Assembly: GCF_003732275.1 (NCBI RefSeq)
Contig: NZ_MOBM01000012.1
Coordinates: forward strand, 186,001 to 250,000
Length of the DNA stretch: 64,000 nucleotides
Reading direction: 5' to 3'
Source of the DNA: Pseudomonas frederiksbergensis
GTDB lineage: Bacteria > Pseudomonadota > Gammaproteobacteria > Pseudomonadales > Pseudomonadaceae
The translations under genes and the position numbers were made by a program. Positions 9,114 to 17,982 of the stretch are shown piece by piece. How positions within the stretch are numbered: position 1 is the stretch's first letter; each line of letters opens with the position of its first letter. The notes under the pieces are model-generated. The model was not told the DNA's origin. It searched no databases and worked only from the letters and a program-made list of their open reading frames with translations.

Positions 9114-12100
9114 ATGACAGAGACGTCTTTACCTTCACCTGATCAACGCCCCCTGTCACCGGCGGACGAAGAATTTCGCGCCAGTCAGGCTCTGGGACTC
9201 GACGACGGCCCGGATATCGAATACTTGGGCCTGCGCCCCACTGCCCGGGATCGAAGAGAGCTCAAGATTATTCAGCACGCAGCCCCCGACCTCGCGCAAT
9301 ACATGACCATCGACATTTACACGGCAAAACGCATCAATACTCAAATCATCGACATCGTGAAAGCTTTCCTGAACGGCAGGCGTTCATTGATCGGTCATCT
9401 CGGCGCCTCTGTACTGGATTGCGCCTCCATGGATCAATTGCGCGCGACGCCTTCTGTATTCCTGCTGCGAATGCTGAACACGTTAGAAGCAAAAGAGCTG
9501 GGCGACACGCTGCTCAGGACGCTCAAGTGGTATGGCGCAGGTCCTGATGAACAAACTTCGGCGTCCGTGCGCCATCAACTGGTTTGCAAAGCCATATGCC
9601 TTTACTTGCACGCCCCGTCTGCGGATGAGCCGCAGGAAATCGCCGGATTCCGCTGGCAAGACACGGCTCATTGGGGCAAAAGCTACCAGACCCTGCGCAG
9701 CGATTTTGAACAGCACTTGCTGCGCACCCATCGGGTCACTGATGCAAAAGAGGCGGCCTTACTCGCGCGGGTATTCGAGACCCGCGTCTCAAAGGACTTC
9801 GCTGTGCGCGATATCCCGTCCGACCTTCCTTACAAGAGTTCGGTGGTATGGGTGAACTTCATGCACGGTGTGCTGCTGGCAGATGAACTTGGCCTTGATC
9901 GATTGCAAGCGCTGTCCTTTCAGCAACTCGTCGACTTGCCCCTGACCCGGAGCGCCGACGCCTCGTCCGAACAACTTGAGCAGATCACTCGACTGAGGAT
10001 GGTGCCGGCACTGGAATGGGCGGTCTGCTGCGGCATCGTTCAATCGCGAACAAAATCCGATTACGACGAGGACGATATGAAGCGGGCGATGGCGGCTCTG
10101 GAAAGCCACTGCGAGAGCCTGAACAACGCCGTTGTGACACTGGACTTGCCGCCCCCTGAACGACTGAAGATGGCCAAACGGGTAAAGGATGATCTGTTTG
10201 GCGATGCAATGTTCGAATCGGACGGGCGCAAGTTGCTGAGGGATGATCCACCGAGTGGCTCGGGGTTCAGAGACACGCCCTCATTGACGCTGCCAGGCCA
10301 TGCATTCCTCGATGTCTATGCCGACGGCCAATTGGATGACGCAAGCAAATGGTTTGTAACCCAGCCTGATGGGAAAACACGAACCAGCCGCTGGATCAGG
10401 ATCGACGACAAGCGAACCCTGCAACATCATGAATTTCGCAAAGATCACATGGGGATCGAAAGACGTGTTATTTCCACATACGGCGGCAAGACGCTGCCTG
10501 ATATCAACAAGCAGTTTGAAACAGACTTCACAAATTACCTTTCGAAAATCAGATCGGCCTATCAGACCCTGATCACCAGCCTACTCACCTCACTGCCACT
10601 GGCCGACCGCCAGGCCCTTGAAGTGGGTCACGTCCGCTTGCTTGGCCTGCACCTGGGAAAAAACCTCATCAAGGTAAGCGGAGACATCCGGCCAAGAAAA
10701 GGTTTCGTTCTACAGGTGACCCACAACGATGAAATCACCTATTACGAACTGATCCCGAGTGCTGGCGTCATTCGTTGCCGACCGCACATGAGAGTTTCAA
10801 CTGTCAACGGGGTTCGCACCACGTTTCCGTTGCACGCCTCAATCCCCGGACAAAGATATACGGCTGAACTCAGCACTACGCTGCTTCTCGATTGGGACGC
10901 TCACTTAAATGGCACGCAGCCTGCTGACAGGGCGTACTGCATAGCGATCCTCGGCGTGGTCGGTGACGTGCCCGCGGCTGTATCGCCAAATGCAGCCGTT
11001 AGCGAAGTGACAACGCAGGCATCTGCCCGTTTGAATGAAGTGGCCCACTACATTGCAACGAATTTCCTGTTCGTCGATGAACAACAGTTGCATACCCAAG
11101 CCCGCGGCATGACGGCATTCGACACCATCAGGGCCAGAAGCGAACAACGGATCAGTACGGCCATGGAAGTAGCCAAAGGGTTTGTGCCCTTCTGGGGCAG
11201 TATTGAGGATATTTTGTCAGGCAAAATTGACAATATACTCATAGGCGCGGCCGGACTCGTGCTGGACCTGGCTTCATTCATCAGCCCTGTCGGGAAATTC
11301 ATGTCGGGTTCAGTGCGTTTGATCAGGGCCGGGGCCACAGCCTCGCGCATGACCGTCAAAGCAAGCCTGCCTTCCTTTTCAACGTTGACCCGAAAACTCC
11401 TGATCGCCACGCTGAGTAACCTCAATCCGCTGGACGGGGTACCGACACTACTCAAGTCAATGGGAAGCGGTGCGTGGAAAGGACTGCACATGGCGGGACG
11501 CATTGGTGTCAGGGGGGTCAAGAAACTGACAGGACACGCCGACAGCTACCGACTGATGCACAACCTGCCCCAGACAACCGATCCGGGGCGCTGGAAGCCG
11601 CTGACAAGCAATGATCGACTGGCAACGGTCAACGGTGTCGATGATGTACTTGTGCGCAATACCAGCCGGTCGGATCTGACCCGATTTCACCCCGTCGACC
11701 CGGTGACGTCCTTGCCTTATGGCCCGCGCCTGCACAATCACAGCGAAAACCTCATACAGGGCCGCTCAACCTTCAAAACATTACCTCCTACCGAATCCCA
11801 CGTCCCGGTAGAACTCCCGGATTACGCCCATATCCGTGAAGTACTTGAGGTCGATGGTCGAACCACACTGTTCGTTGATGACATTCCCTATCGTCTGGAC
11901 GGCAACCAACTGCGCCGTGCCGACTTGATTGATGATCAGGCGATGTTCAGATCCTTGCCTTGCCGGGTACGACGTAATCCGGGTGCCGATGTATGCACGA
12001 CCAAATTCGTCACCCGTGATCCGGCACCGACGCCGGCCATTGGCAGTTTCGACGAAAACAAAGGCTGGGCGCCGTGGTTTGGAGACAGTATCTATACGCC

Positions 12101-13280
12101 GGCCACTGCGGATCGGGCGATGTTGCTTAAAACCTTGAAGAAAAAAAGCCAGCTCCCGGCGACGGTGGAGTTCCAAAAAGGGATTTATGGGAGGATCAAG
12201 GTGAGTCTTCCCTACGGGAACCAGAATCAATTTGATACCTTTCAGGCCGGTGCCACCATCATCCCGGCGATAGACGATTCGAAGCGCTATGTGTTCACCC
12301 GGCTAGATGCTGGAGCTTTTTACGTCGCCGAACTGGCACAAGGTCAAAGCATAAGAGACACGCTGAATTTCAAGAAAGCTTCCAAATTGCCGGAAGATCT
12401 CAAAGCAGAATTGCTGACTGTCTACACCGGATCGTTGAATGCCAACAATATGGCAAGGATTTATGGCACGGAAGCGGTGGAACGTGCGTTGAAAACAATG
12501 GAAGAAATTGCCATTCCGATTGGCGGTCACGTGAACCCGCCCGATACGCTCAAGCTGCTCAAGGTCGATACCACTCCGGGCGAAGCGGTGCTGTTCGACA
12601 ATTCCACACGCATGATTGTCAGCAATCTTCCGAACGGGGCGACGTCTTGGTCTCGCAGCAAAAACGCTTCGGAGCCCTTTCGCCAAAGAGCCGCGGACAT
12701 CTTCGATACGCTGTTCGTTGAGAAGACCATCACTGTCGGGTTGAACAGTAACTTGCGAATCGATAAGACGATGGGCAAGTTCCAGAAGCTGCTTCCCCCT
12801 GACCTTCAATCAGGGAATGCGAGAAATATCGCTTACGCCGACATCGTGACATCGACCGGTAAGCGCGAGGTTTATGTCAGCGTTTCCGGCGCACAGGGAC
12901 TTACCGCAGAGCTGCCACTGTTCAAACATCCGTTCGCCCCGGATAAAATCATCGTCGGCGATACAACCTACTTCAACATTGACTTCGGCCAGACATTTAC
13001 CAGGACGTCCTTGAACGTCTCAAGCGAAGGAAAGGTATTGGCCATTCCGCATACGATAAAGAACATTGATACCTATACGCCTGCGATGACCAGCCGACCG
13101 ACTTCTCTGGACAGCGAGGCCAAACTGATCAGCACGCTGCGGAAAAAATACCCGGAGAACACTATGATCAAATCAGTCGACGTGGCCACGACCATGCCGC
13201 CATGCAATAGCTGTTCAGTCGTCATCAAAGAGTTCGGCCATGACGGCGGGGCGGATGCTCTGAAGGTGCTGTGGAAGTGA
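9114..13280 (+). CDS. large toxin-like protein with C-terminal cytidine-deaminase-fold toxin domain
   Basis: A 1388-residue protein. Its start at 9114 follows AAAGGAG. The N-terminal two thirds resemble the large DUF6543/dermonecrotic-toxin-type proteins of fluorescent pseudomonads (family recall, not a search). A hydrophobic stretch around residues 685-750 (LIGAAGLVLDLASF) could be a membrane-insertion segment. The last 60 residues carry a deaminase signature: D1333-S-E1335 and P-C1364-N-S-C1367, followed by VIKEFGH, as in the BURPS668_1122-type toxin deaminases. There is no signal peptide and no VgrG, PAAR, RHS or two-partner-secretion motif. Three 60-base lines counted by hand are 50-58% GC, lower than the neighbours. 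The stop is one base from the convergent ABC gene, so no immunity gene follows. Target and delivery are unknown. Confidence 0.75.
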   Translation: MTETSLPSPDQRPLSPADEEFRASQALGLDDGPDIEYLGLRPTARDRRELKIIQHAAPDLAQYMTIDIYTAKRINTQIIDIVKAFLNGRRSLIGHLGASVLDCASMDQLRATPSVFLLRMLNTLEAKELGDTLLRTLKWYGAGPDEQTSASVRHQLVCKAICLYLHAPSADEPQEIAGFRWQDTAHWGKSYQTLRSDFEQHLLRTHRVTDAKEAALLARVFETRVSKDFAVRDIPSDLPYKSSVVWVNFMHGVLLADELGLDRLQALSFQQLVDLPLTRSADASSEQLEQITRLRMVPALEWAVCCGIVQSRTKSDYDEDDMKRAMAALESHCESLNNAVVTLDLPPPERLKMAKRVKDDLFGDAMFESDGRKLLRDDPPSGSGFRDTPSLTLPGHAFLDVYADGQLDDASKWFVTQPDGKTRTSRWIRIDDKRTLQHHEFRKDHMGIERRVISTYGGKTLPDINKQFETDFTNYLSKIRSAYQTLITSLLTSLPLADRQALEVGHVRLLGLHLGKNLIKVSGDIRPRKGFVLQVTHNDEITYYELIPSAGVIRCRPHMRVSTVNGVRTTFPLHASIPGQRYTAELSTTLLLDWDAHLNGTQPADRAYCIAILGVVGDVPAAVSPNAAVSEVTTQASARLNEVAHYIATNFLFVDEQQLHTQARGMTAFDTIRARSEQRISTAMEVAKGFVPFWGSIEDILSGKIDNILIGAAGLVLDLASFISPVGKFMSGSVRLIRAGATASRMTVKASLPSFSTLTRKLLIATLSNLNPLDGVPTLLKSMGSGAWKGLHMAGRIGVRGVKKLTGHADSYRLMHNLPQTTDPGRWKPLTSNDRLATVNGVDDVLVRNTSRSDLTRFHPVDPVTSLPYGPRLHNHSENLIQGRSTFKTLPPTESHVPVELPDYAHIREVLEVDGRTTLFVDDIPYRLDGNQLRRADLIDDQAMFRSLPCRVRRNPGADVCTTKFVTRDPAPTPAIGSFDENKGWAPWFGDSIYTPATADRAMLLKTLKKKSQLPATVEFQKGIYGRIKVSLPYGNQNQFDTFQAGATIIPAIDDSKRYVFTRLDAGAFYVAELAQGQSIRDTLNFKKASKLPEDLKAELLTVYTGSLNANNMARIYGTEAVERALKTMEEIAIPIGGHVNPPDTLKLLKVDTTPGEAVLFDNSTRMIVSNLPNGATSWSRSKNASEPFRQRAADIFDTLFVEKTITVGLNSNLRIDKTMGKFQKLLPPDLQSGNARNIAYADIVTSTGKREVYVSVSGAQGLTAELPLFKHPFAPDKIIVGDTTYFNIDFGQTFTRTSLNVSSEGKVLAIPHTIKNIDTYTPAMTSRPTSLDSEAKLISTLRKKYPENTMIKSVDVATTMPPCNSCSVVIKEFGHDGGADALKVLWK

Positions 13281-13281
13281 C

Positions 13282-15099
13282 CTACAACTGCTGCAAATGC
13301 CCATAAAGCTTGGCGTACAACCCACCATCAGCAATCAACTGCTGATGGTCGCCATCCTCGGCAATCTGCCCACCGTCGAACACCAGGACCCGGTCAGCCT
13401 GCTTCACTGCAGACAAGCGGTGCGCAATGATCAGCGTGGTGCGGTGGCTCAGAAACCGTGCCAACGCCTGGTGCAGGTTGTATTCGGTGGCGGCATCCAG
13501 TGCTGAAGTGGCCTCGTCGAGGATGACCACTTTCGGTTCGGCCAGCACCATTCGCGCAATCGCCAGGCGCTGACGCTGCCCGCCGGATAAACGCACACCG
13601 GAGCGCCCGACAATACTGTCCAGGCCGTTGGGCAATTCACGCACCGTGTTGTGCAGTTGAGCAATTTCCAATGCCTGCCAGCAGGCTTCGTCGCTGCGTT
13701 CGCGGCCCATGGTCAGGTTGGCGCGCACGGTGTCGTTGAACAGTGCCGGATGCTGCAAGACTACGGCGACATTTTCACGCACGGTTTCCAGACCAATCTC
13801 TTCCTGAGTCGAACCACCGAAACGGATGGTGCCCGCCAGCGGCGTGTACAAGCCCAGCAGCAATTGCACCAGGGTGCTCTTACCGCCACCGCTGGCGCCA
13901 ACAATCGCGACTTTTTCACCGGGTGCGATGGACAGGTTCATCTGGTTCAACACCAACTCGTCGCCATAACCGAAGCTCAGTCCCTGAACTTCGATGCCTA
14001 CCGTGTCGCGCCCCTGGAACGGGTCGACACTGCCGGTGTATTGCGGCTCATCGGCGCGGGCCAGCAACTCGTTGATCCGCGACAGCGCGCCACCGGCGGC
14101 GTAATAGGCGTATTGCAGATTCAGCAGCTGTTCCACCGGACCGATCATGAACCACAGGTAGCTGAACACCGCGAGCATCTGGCCGATGGACAGATCAGAG
14201 AACAACACCGTGAGCATGGCCGCGGCACGGAAAATATCGATGCCGAACTGGAACAGCAAGCCGCTGGCACGGTTCGATGCATCGGTTTTCCATTGCGAGT
14301 TCACTGCGTAATCGCGCACTTCACGCGCTCGCTGGCCAAGCCGTCCGAGGAAAAAGCCCTGACGATTACCGGCGCGCACTTCCTGGATGGCATCCAGCGT
14401 TTCGGTCAAGGCCTGGGTGAAGCGCGAGGTGCTGTCGTTCTCGAGTTTCTTCAGGTGTTTGACCCGCTTGCCCAACTGCACCGTGGCATAGATCACCAAC
14501 GGGTTGAACAGCAGGATCAGCAGCGCGAGTTTCCAGTGCATCCACATCAGGATGGAGGCGGTGCCCACCAGCGTCAGCATGGCCACGAGGAAACGACTGA
14601 GGGTTTCGCCGACGAATTTGTCCAGCGTGTCCAGGTCCGTGACCAGGTGCGTAGTCACCGTGCCGCTGCCCAGGCTTTCGTATTCCCCGAGCGAGATGCA
14701 CTTGAGTCGCTCGATCAGCCGCACCCGAATCCGATACACGATGTCTTTGGCCAACGCCGCAAACAATTTCGCCTGCACAACGTTGAACAATAACGCAGCG
14801 CAACGTAGTGCCAGAGTCACCAGCAGCATCAGGCCAATGTAACCCGCGGCTTTCTGCCAGACGTCGGGCAGCGCGTGGTTCATGATTTTCAGCGCGGCGT
14901 CACCGTGGCCCAGCAGCACTTCGTCGACCAGCAACGGCAACAGCAAGGGGATCGGCACGCTGCACAGCGTTGCCAATACCGCGACGCCGTTGGCGATCCA
15001 CAGGGATTTTTTATGGTGAAGGGCCAGTCGACGGATTTCCGCCCAGCTCAGACGGTCGACACGTGCAGGGGCTGGAACGTCATCGGGCAGCTCATGCAC
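13282..15099 (-). CDS. ABC transporter, fused permease and ATPase (multidrug/lipid exporter type)
   Basis: Type IV half-transporter of the inner membrane, probably a homodimeric exporter; substrate unknown. The 605-residue protein has a membrane domain of about six helices (residues 30-310) and a C-terminal nucleotide-binding domain with Walker A GASGGGKST, a Q-loop in VLQHPALF, the signature LSGGQRQRLA, Walker B VVILDEATSALD and the switch His in IIAHRLS. The start is taken as GTG 15099 (VHELPDDVPAP), which overlaps the end of the upstream DsbA-like gene by eight bases; the longer in-frame start would sit deep inside that gene. The ortholog in P. aeruginosa directly neighbours rbdA as I recall, so the toxin gene interrupts this pair. 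Confidence 0.85.
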   Translation of the reverse strand: MHELPDDVPAPARVDRLSWAEIRRLALHHKKSLWIANGVAVLATLCSVPIPLLLPLLVDEVLLGHGDAALKIMNHALPDVWQKAAGYIGLMLLVTLALRCAALLFNVVQAKLFAALAKDIVYRIRVRLIERLKCISLGEYESLGSGTVTTHLVTDLDTLDKFVGETLSRFLVAMLTLVGTASILMWMHWKLALLILLFNPLVIYATVQLGKRVKHLKKLENDSTSRFTQALTETLDAIQEVRAGNRQGFFLGRLGQRAREVRDYAVNSQWKTDASNRASGLLFQFGIDIFRAAAMLTVLFSDLSIGQMLAVFSYLWFMIGPVEQLLNLQYAYYAAGGALSRINELLARADEPQYTGSVDPFQGRDTVGIEVQGLSFGYGDELVLNQMNLSIAPGEKVAIVGASGGGKSTLVQLLLGLYTPLAGTIRFGGSTQEEIGLETVRENVAVVLQHPALFNDTVRANLTMGRERSDEACWQALEIAQLHNTVRELPNGLDSIVGRSGVRLSGGQRQRLAIARMVLAEPKVVILDEATSALDAATEYNLHQALARFLSHRTTLIIAHRLSAVKQADRVLVFDGGQIAEDGDHQQLIADGGLYAKLYGHLQQL

Positions 15100-15730
15100 A
15101 GGCAGCGCGCTCCAGCCAGCGGCCGAGCAACGGTGACAACACACTCAAAGGCTGATACCCATTGGTCAGCAACGCCAATTGACCATCACGCTCTGCCAGC
15201 AAGGTCGGGAAACCGGCAATGCCCAGGTCCTGGACCCAGGTGAAATCGGCAGCGGTGGCTGCGTGCTGATCGGCACGGTCGAAGGCAGCAGCGAACTCGA
15301 TGCGCGGTAAACCGGCCTGCTCTGCCAGCTCGACCAACACGCTGGCGTGGGTGACGTCGCGCCCTTCGGCGTAGAACGCGTGCTGGATCAACCCGAGCAG
15401 TTTCCACGCGCAATCCGGTGCCAGGCTGCGCGCCGTCACCAGCGCCCGACAGGCAGGCTCGGTGTCGTAAACGAATCCATCGGGCAGCGCGCCTTCAAAC
15501 TTGAACGGTTGGCCGGTGGCCTCGTGGACCGCCTGCCAGTGCTCAAGAATGTAGCGCCGGGTAGTCGGCTCCAAAGCTGAGCCGCTGCCGGTGCGCAAAC
15601 CGCCGACGACCAGATGCACGTCCACCCCCGCTGCCTGCGCCTGCTCGACCAGCGCGTTGGCCACTGGCGTAAAACCCCAGCACCAGGAACACATCGGGTC
15701 CATCACATAGAGCAGGCGACGTGCAGACAT
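15092..15730 (-). CDS. DsbA-family thioredoxin-fold protein
   Basis: Thioredoxin-fold protein of the DsbA/FrnE-like group, 212 residues. The redox motif CSWCWGF is near residues 14-20 directly after the first strand (LLYVMDPM), and the cis-Pro loop reads GIAGFPTLL near 170. There is no signal peptide, so it should be cytosolic, unlike true DsbA. It starts three bases after the trhO stop and overlaps the ABC gene by eight bases, indicating a trhO-dsbA-like-ABC operon. Role could be a thiol reductase or a glutathione-dependent isomerase; the sequence does not decide. Confidence 0.8.
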   Translation of the reverse strand: MSARRLLYVMDPMCSWCWGFTPVANALVEQAQAAGVDVHLVVGGLRTGSGSALEPTTRRYILEHWQAVHEATGQPFKFEGALPDGFVYDTEPACRALVTARSLAPDCAWKLLGLIQHAFYAEGRDVTHASVLVELAEQAGLPRIEFAAAFDRADQHAATAADFTWVQDLGIAGFPTLLAERDGQLALLTNGYQPLSVLSPLLGRWLERAACA

Positions 15731-15733
15731 GGT

Positions 15734-16675
15734 TCAAGCCTCGGAAGGAGTTTGCTTGTAGTTGTAACCAATTGGGTGCGGCAAGTTGCGCGCCTTGGCC
15801 AGTTCGATCTGCTTCTGCCGGTCGATGGCACTGCGACGGGTTTTCTCGCTCAGCTTATCCCAGCAATGCGGGCAACTGATGCCGGCCACGTAATGCTCGG
15901 ATGCGCGGTCTTCCACACTGACGGGTGTACGACAGGCATGACATTGATCGTAGTCGCCTTCGCTGAGGTCGTGACGAACGGTCACCCGGTTATCGAACAC
16001 GAAGCAGTCGCCCTGCCATTTGGTTTCTTCCTGCGGCACCTCTTCGAGGTACTTCAGGATGCCGCCCTTGAGGTGATAGACCTCGTCGAAACCCTGGCTG
16101 AGCATGTAGCTCGAGGCCTTCTCGCAGCGAATACCACCGGTGCAGAACATCGCGACTTTCTTATGCACGGCCGGGTCGAAATTGGCTTTGATGTAGTCAG
16201 GGAATTCGCGAAAACTGGTGGTCTTCGGATCGATGGCGCCTTCGAAGGTGCCGATCGAGACTTCATAGTCGTTACGGGTGTCGATCAACAGCACTTCAGG
16301 ATCGCTGATCAGGGCGTTCCAGTTCTGCGGATCCACATAGGTGCCGACCTTTTTGTTCGGGTCCACGCCTTCGACGCCGAGGGTGACGATTTCTTTCTTG
16401 AGTTTGACTTTGGTGCGATAGAACGGCTGATCGTCGCAGTACGACTCTTTGTGGTCGATGTCGTCCATGCGTGGATCGTTCTTGAGCCAGGCCATCAGCC
16501 CGTCAATGCCTTCGCGGCTGCCGGACACGGTGCCGTTGATGCCTTCTTCGGCGATCAGCAGCGTGCCTTTGATGCCGTTGTCGACCATTGCTTGCAGCAG
16601 CGGCTCGTGCAGGGCGACGTAATCTTCCAGGGTGACGAACTTATACAGTGCCGCCACGACAATCTGTTGTGTCAT
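15734..16675 (-). CDS. trhO: tRNA uridine(34) hydroxylase (rhodanese domain)
   Basis: TrhO (YceA) carries out oxygen-dependent 5-hydroxylation of U34 in tRNAs, the first step to cmo5U/mcmo5U-type wobble modifications. The 313-residue protein has an N-terminal acylphosphatase-like region ([15 protein letters not shown] near 36-50), a central rhodanese domain with the active Cys loop [11 protein letters not shown] near 179-188, and a C-terminal Cys-rich segment (CHAC and CPHCW). The ATG at 16675 has GGAG eight bases upstream. It heads the three-gene unit ending in the ABC exporter. Confidence 0.92.
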   Translation of the reverse strand: MTQQIVVAALYKFVTLEDYVALHEPLLQAMVDNGIKGTLLIAEEGINGTVSGSREGIDGLMAWLKNDPRMDDIDHKESYCDDQPFYRTKVKLKKEIVTLGVEGVDPNKKVGTYVDPQNWNALISDPEVLLIDTRNDYEVSIGTFEGAIDPKTTSFREFPDYIKANFDPAVHKKVAMFCTGGIRCEKASSYMLSQGFDEVYHLKGGILKYLEEVPQEETKWQGDCFVFDNRVTVRHDLSEGDYDQCHACRTPVSVEDRASEHYVAGISCPHCWDKLSEKTRRSAIDRQKQIELAKARNLPHPIGYNYKQTPSEA

Positions 16676-16797
16676 GGGTAATTCTCCAGGTGGCTACCCT
16701 CGTAAGGGGTGAACCGGATGCGAAAAAAAACGCGCCGGGTGAGCGGCGCGTTGCGGATTCTAGCAAAAACGGTGTGATTTTAGGACTGCGAGATGCC

Positions 16798-16933
16798 TTT
16801 GTGGCGAGGGAGCTTGCTCCCGCTCGGCTGCGAAGCAGTCGTAATGCTGGCGACTGCACTCTTTCAGACAGAATGCTGTTGCAGGTTTTGGGACTGCTTC
16901 GCAGTCCAGCGGGAGCAAGCTCCCTCGCCACAA
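16798..16933. repeat. REP pair, type A
   Basis: Inverted copies of GTGGCGAGGGAGCTTGCTCC at 16798-16835 and about 16900-16933 between bolA and trhO, which are on the same strand. The arms extend with CTGCGAAGCAGTC / GACTGCTTCGCAG, so the predicted hairpin is longer than the core unit. Confidence 0.85.
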
Positions 16934-16953
16934 CAGCTCTTCAGCCCGTCACA

Positions 16954-17253
16954 TTAATGCTTGCTGCCGCCAGCACAGGTCGGCGAAGCCGGAGCCGCGT
17001 CGATCTGTGCCCATTCTTCCGGCGTGTAGGTATGCAGCGCCAACGCATGGAACTCGCCCATCAGTTCGCCCAAAGTGCCATACACCTTCTGGTGACGCTT
17101 GACGCGATTGAGGCCTTCGAACTGCTGGCTGACCACCACCGCCTTGAAGTGGGTCTGTAACCCACGGCTGTGCATGTGGCTTTCATCCAGCACTTGCAGA
17201 TGCTCGGGCTGTAGCAGCCCGAGTGTCGATTCGATGCGTTGTTGCATGGTCAT
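16954..17253 (-). CDS. bolA: BolA family transcription/iron-sulfur regulator
   Basis: Small DNA-binding or glutaredoxin-partner protein of the BolA family, linked to stress morphology and iron-sulfur trafficking. The 99-residue protein has the BolA core HMHSRGLQTHFKAVVVSQQF and the helix-turn-helix-like RVKRHQKVYGTLGELM, ending HALALHTYTPEEW. The C-terminal Cys in PTCAGG is variable in the family. GGAG lies six bases before the first ATG. It follows the DUF2059 gene by 12 bases in the same direction. Confidence 0.92.
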   Translation of the reverse strand: MTMQQRIESTLGLLQPEHLQVLDESHMHSRGLQTHFKAVVVSQQFEGLNRVKRHQKVYGTLGELMGEFHALALHTYTPEEWAQIDAAPASPTCAGGSKH

Positions 17254-17265
17254 CCCGAACTCCGC

Positions 17266-17790
17266 TTAAGGCTTTTTCTTGGCAGGAGCGGCAGCGCCTT
17301 TAGGCTCCAGCTCGGCTGTCATGTCAGCCAGCAGTTTGTTGACCACAGGCACCGCGCTTTCCAGCTTGGCTTGAGTCATCTGGGCCGATTGCTGAGTCAG
17401 CTGCGGCATTTTTTCCAGAACTTTCTTGCCCAGTGGCGACTGGTAGAACGCAACCAGATCCTTGAGCTCGGATTCACTGAAATTGGTGGTGTAAAGCTTG
17501 ACCATGTCCGGCTTCAGCTTGTTCCAGCCAATGGCGGCGTCCAGAGCGGCGTTGGCCTTGGCCTGGTAGGTTTCCAGCAGGGCTTTTTTCGATTCAGGGG
17601 CCTTGGTCTGTTCGAAGCGCTGAGCGAACATTTGCTGCACTTGCATGTACACCGGAGTGCCCAATTTGTCAGCGTGCGCCAGGGTCAGGAAAGCTTCGGC
17701 ACTGGCGTTGTGGCTGGCGGTATCGGCAAAAACCTGGCCGCTGGCGCAAACCAGTGCAACCGCGGTACAGATGGCACGAAGACGAGTCAT
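17266..17790 (-). CDS. DUF2059 periplasmic protein
   Basis: 174-residue exported protein. The signal peptide MTRLRAICTAVALVCASGQVF ends at AxA near residue 22. The mature part is all-helical with LTLAHADKLGTPVYMQVQQM and ELKDLVAFYQSPLGKKVLEK, which is the DUF2059 signature, and ends in an Ala/Lys-rich tail. Function unknown. It shares the transcript with bolA and is divergent from fumC. Confidence 0.85.
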   Translation of the reverse strand: MTRLRAICTAVALVCASGQVFADTASHNASAEAFLTLAHADKLGTPVYMQVQQMFAQRFEQTKAPESKKALLETYQAKANAALDAAIGWNKLKPDMVKLYTTNFSESELKDLVAFYQSPLGKKVLEKMPQLTQQSAQMTQAKLESAVPVVNKLLADMTAELEPKGAAAPAKKKP

Positions 17791-17982
17791 CGAGTTTCCT
17801 TTTCTAGCAGGCGAGGCAAAACCTCAAGGGCGTCCATTCTGCACCTAAAAAAGTGTGTCACTCAACCCCAAGCCTTGTCGCGCCTGATTTAGAGGGGTTG
17901 AACGGTCAAATTCCAGACTGATGGAACCACAGCCGACGATCACGGCCTAAACTGCGCTATCAGACCGACAGGAGTGTGCATG

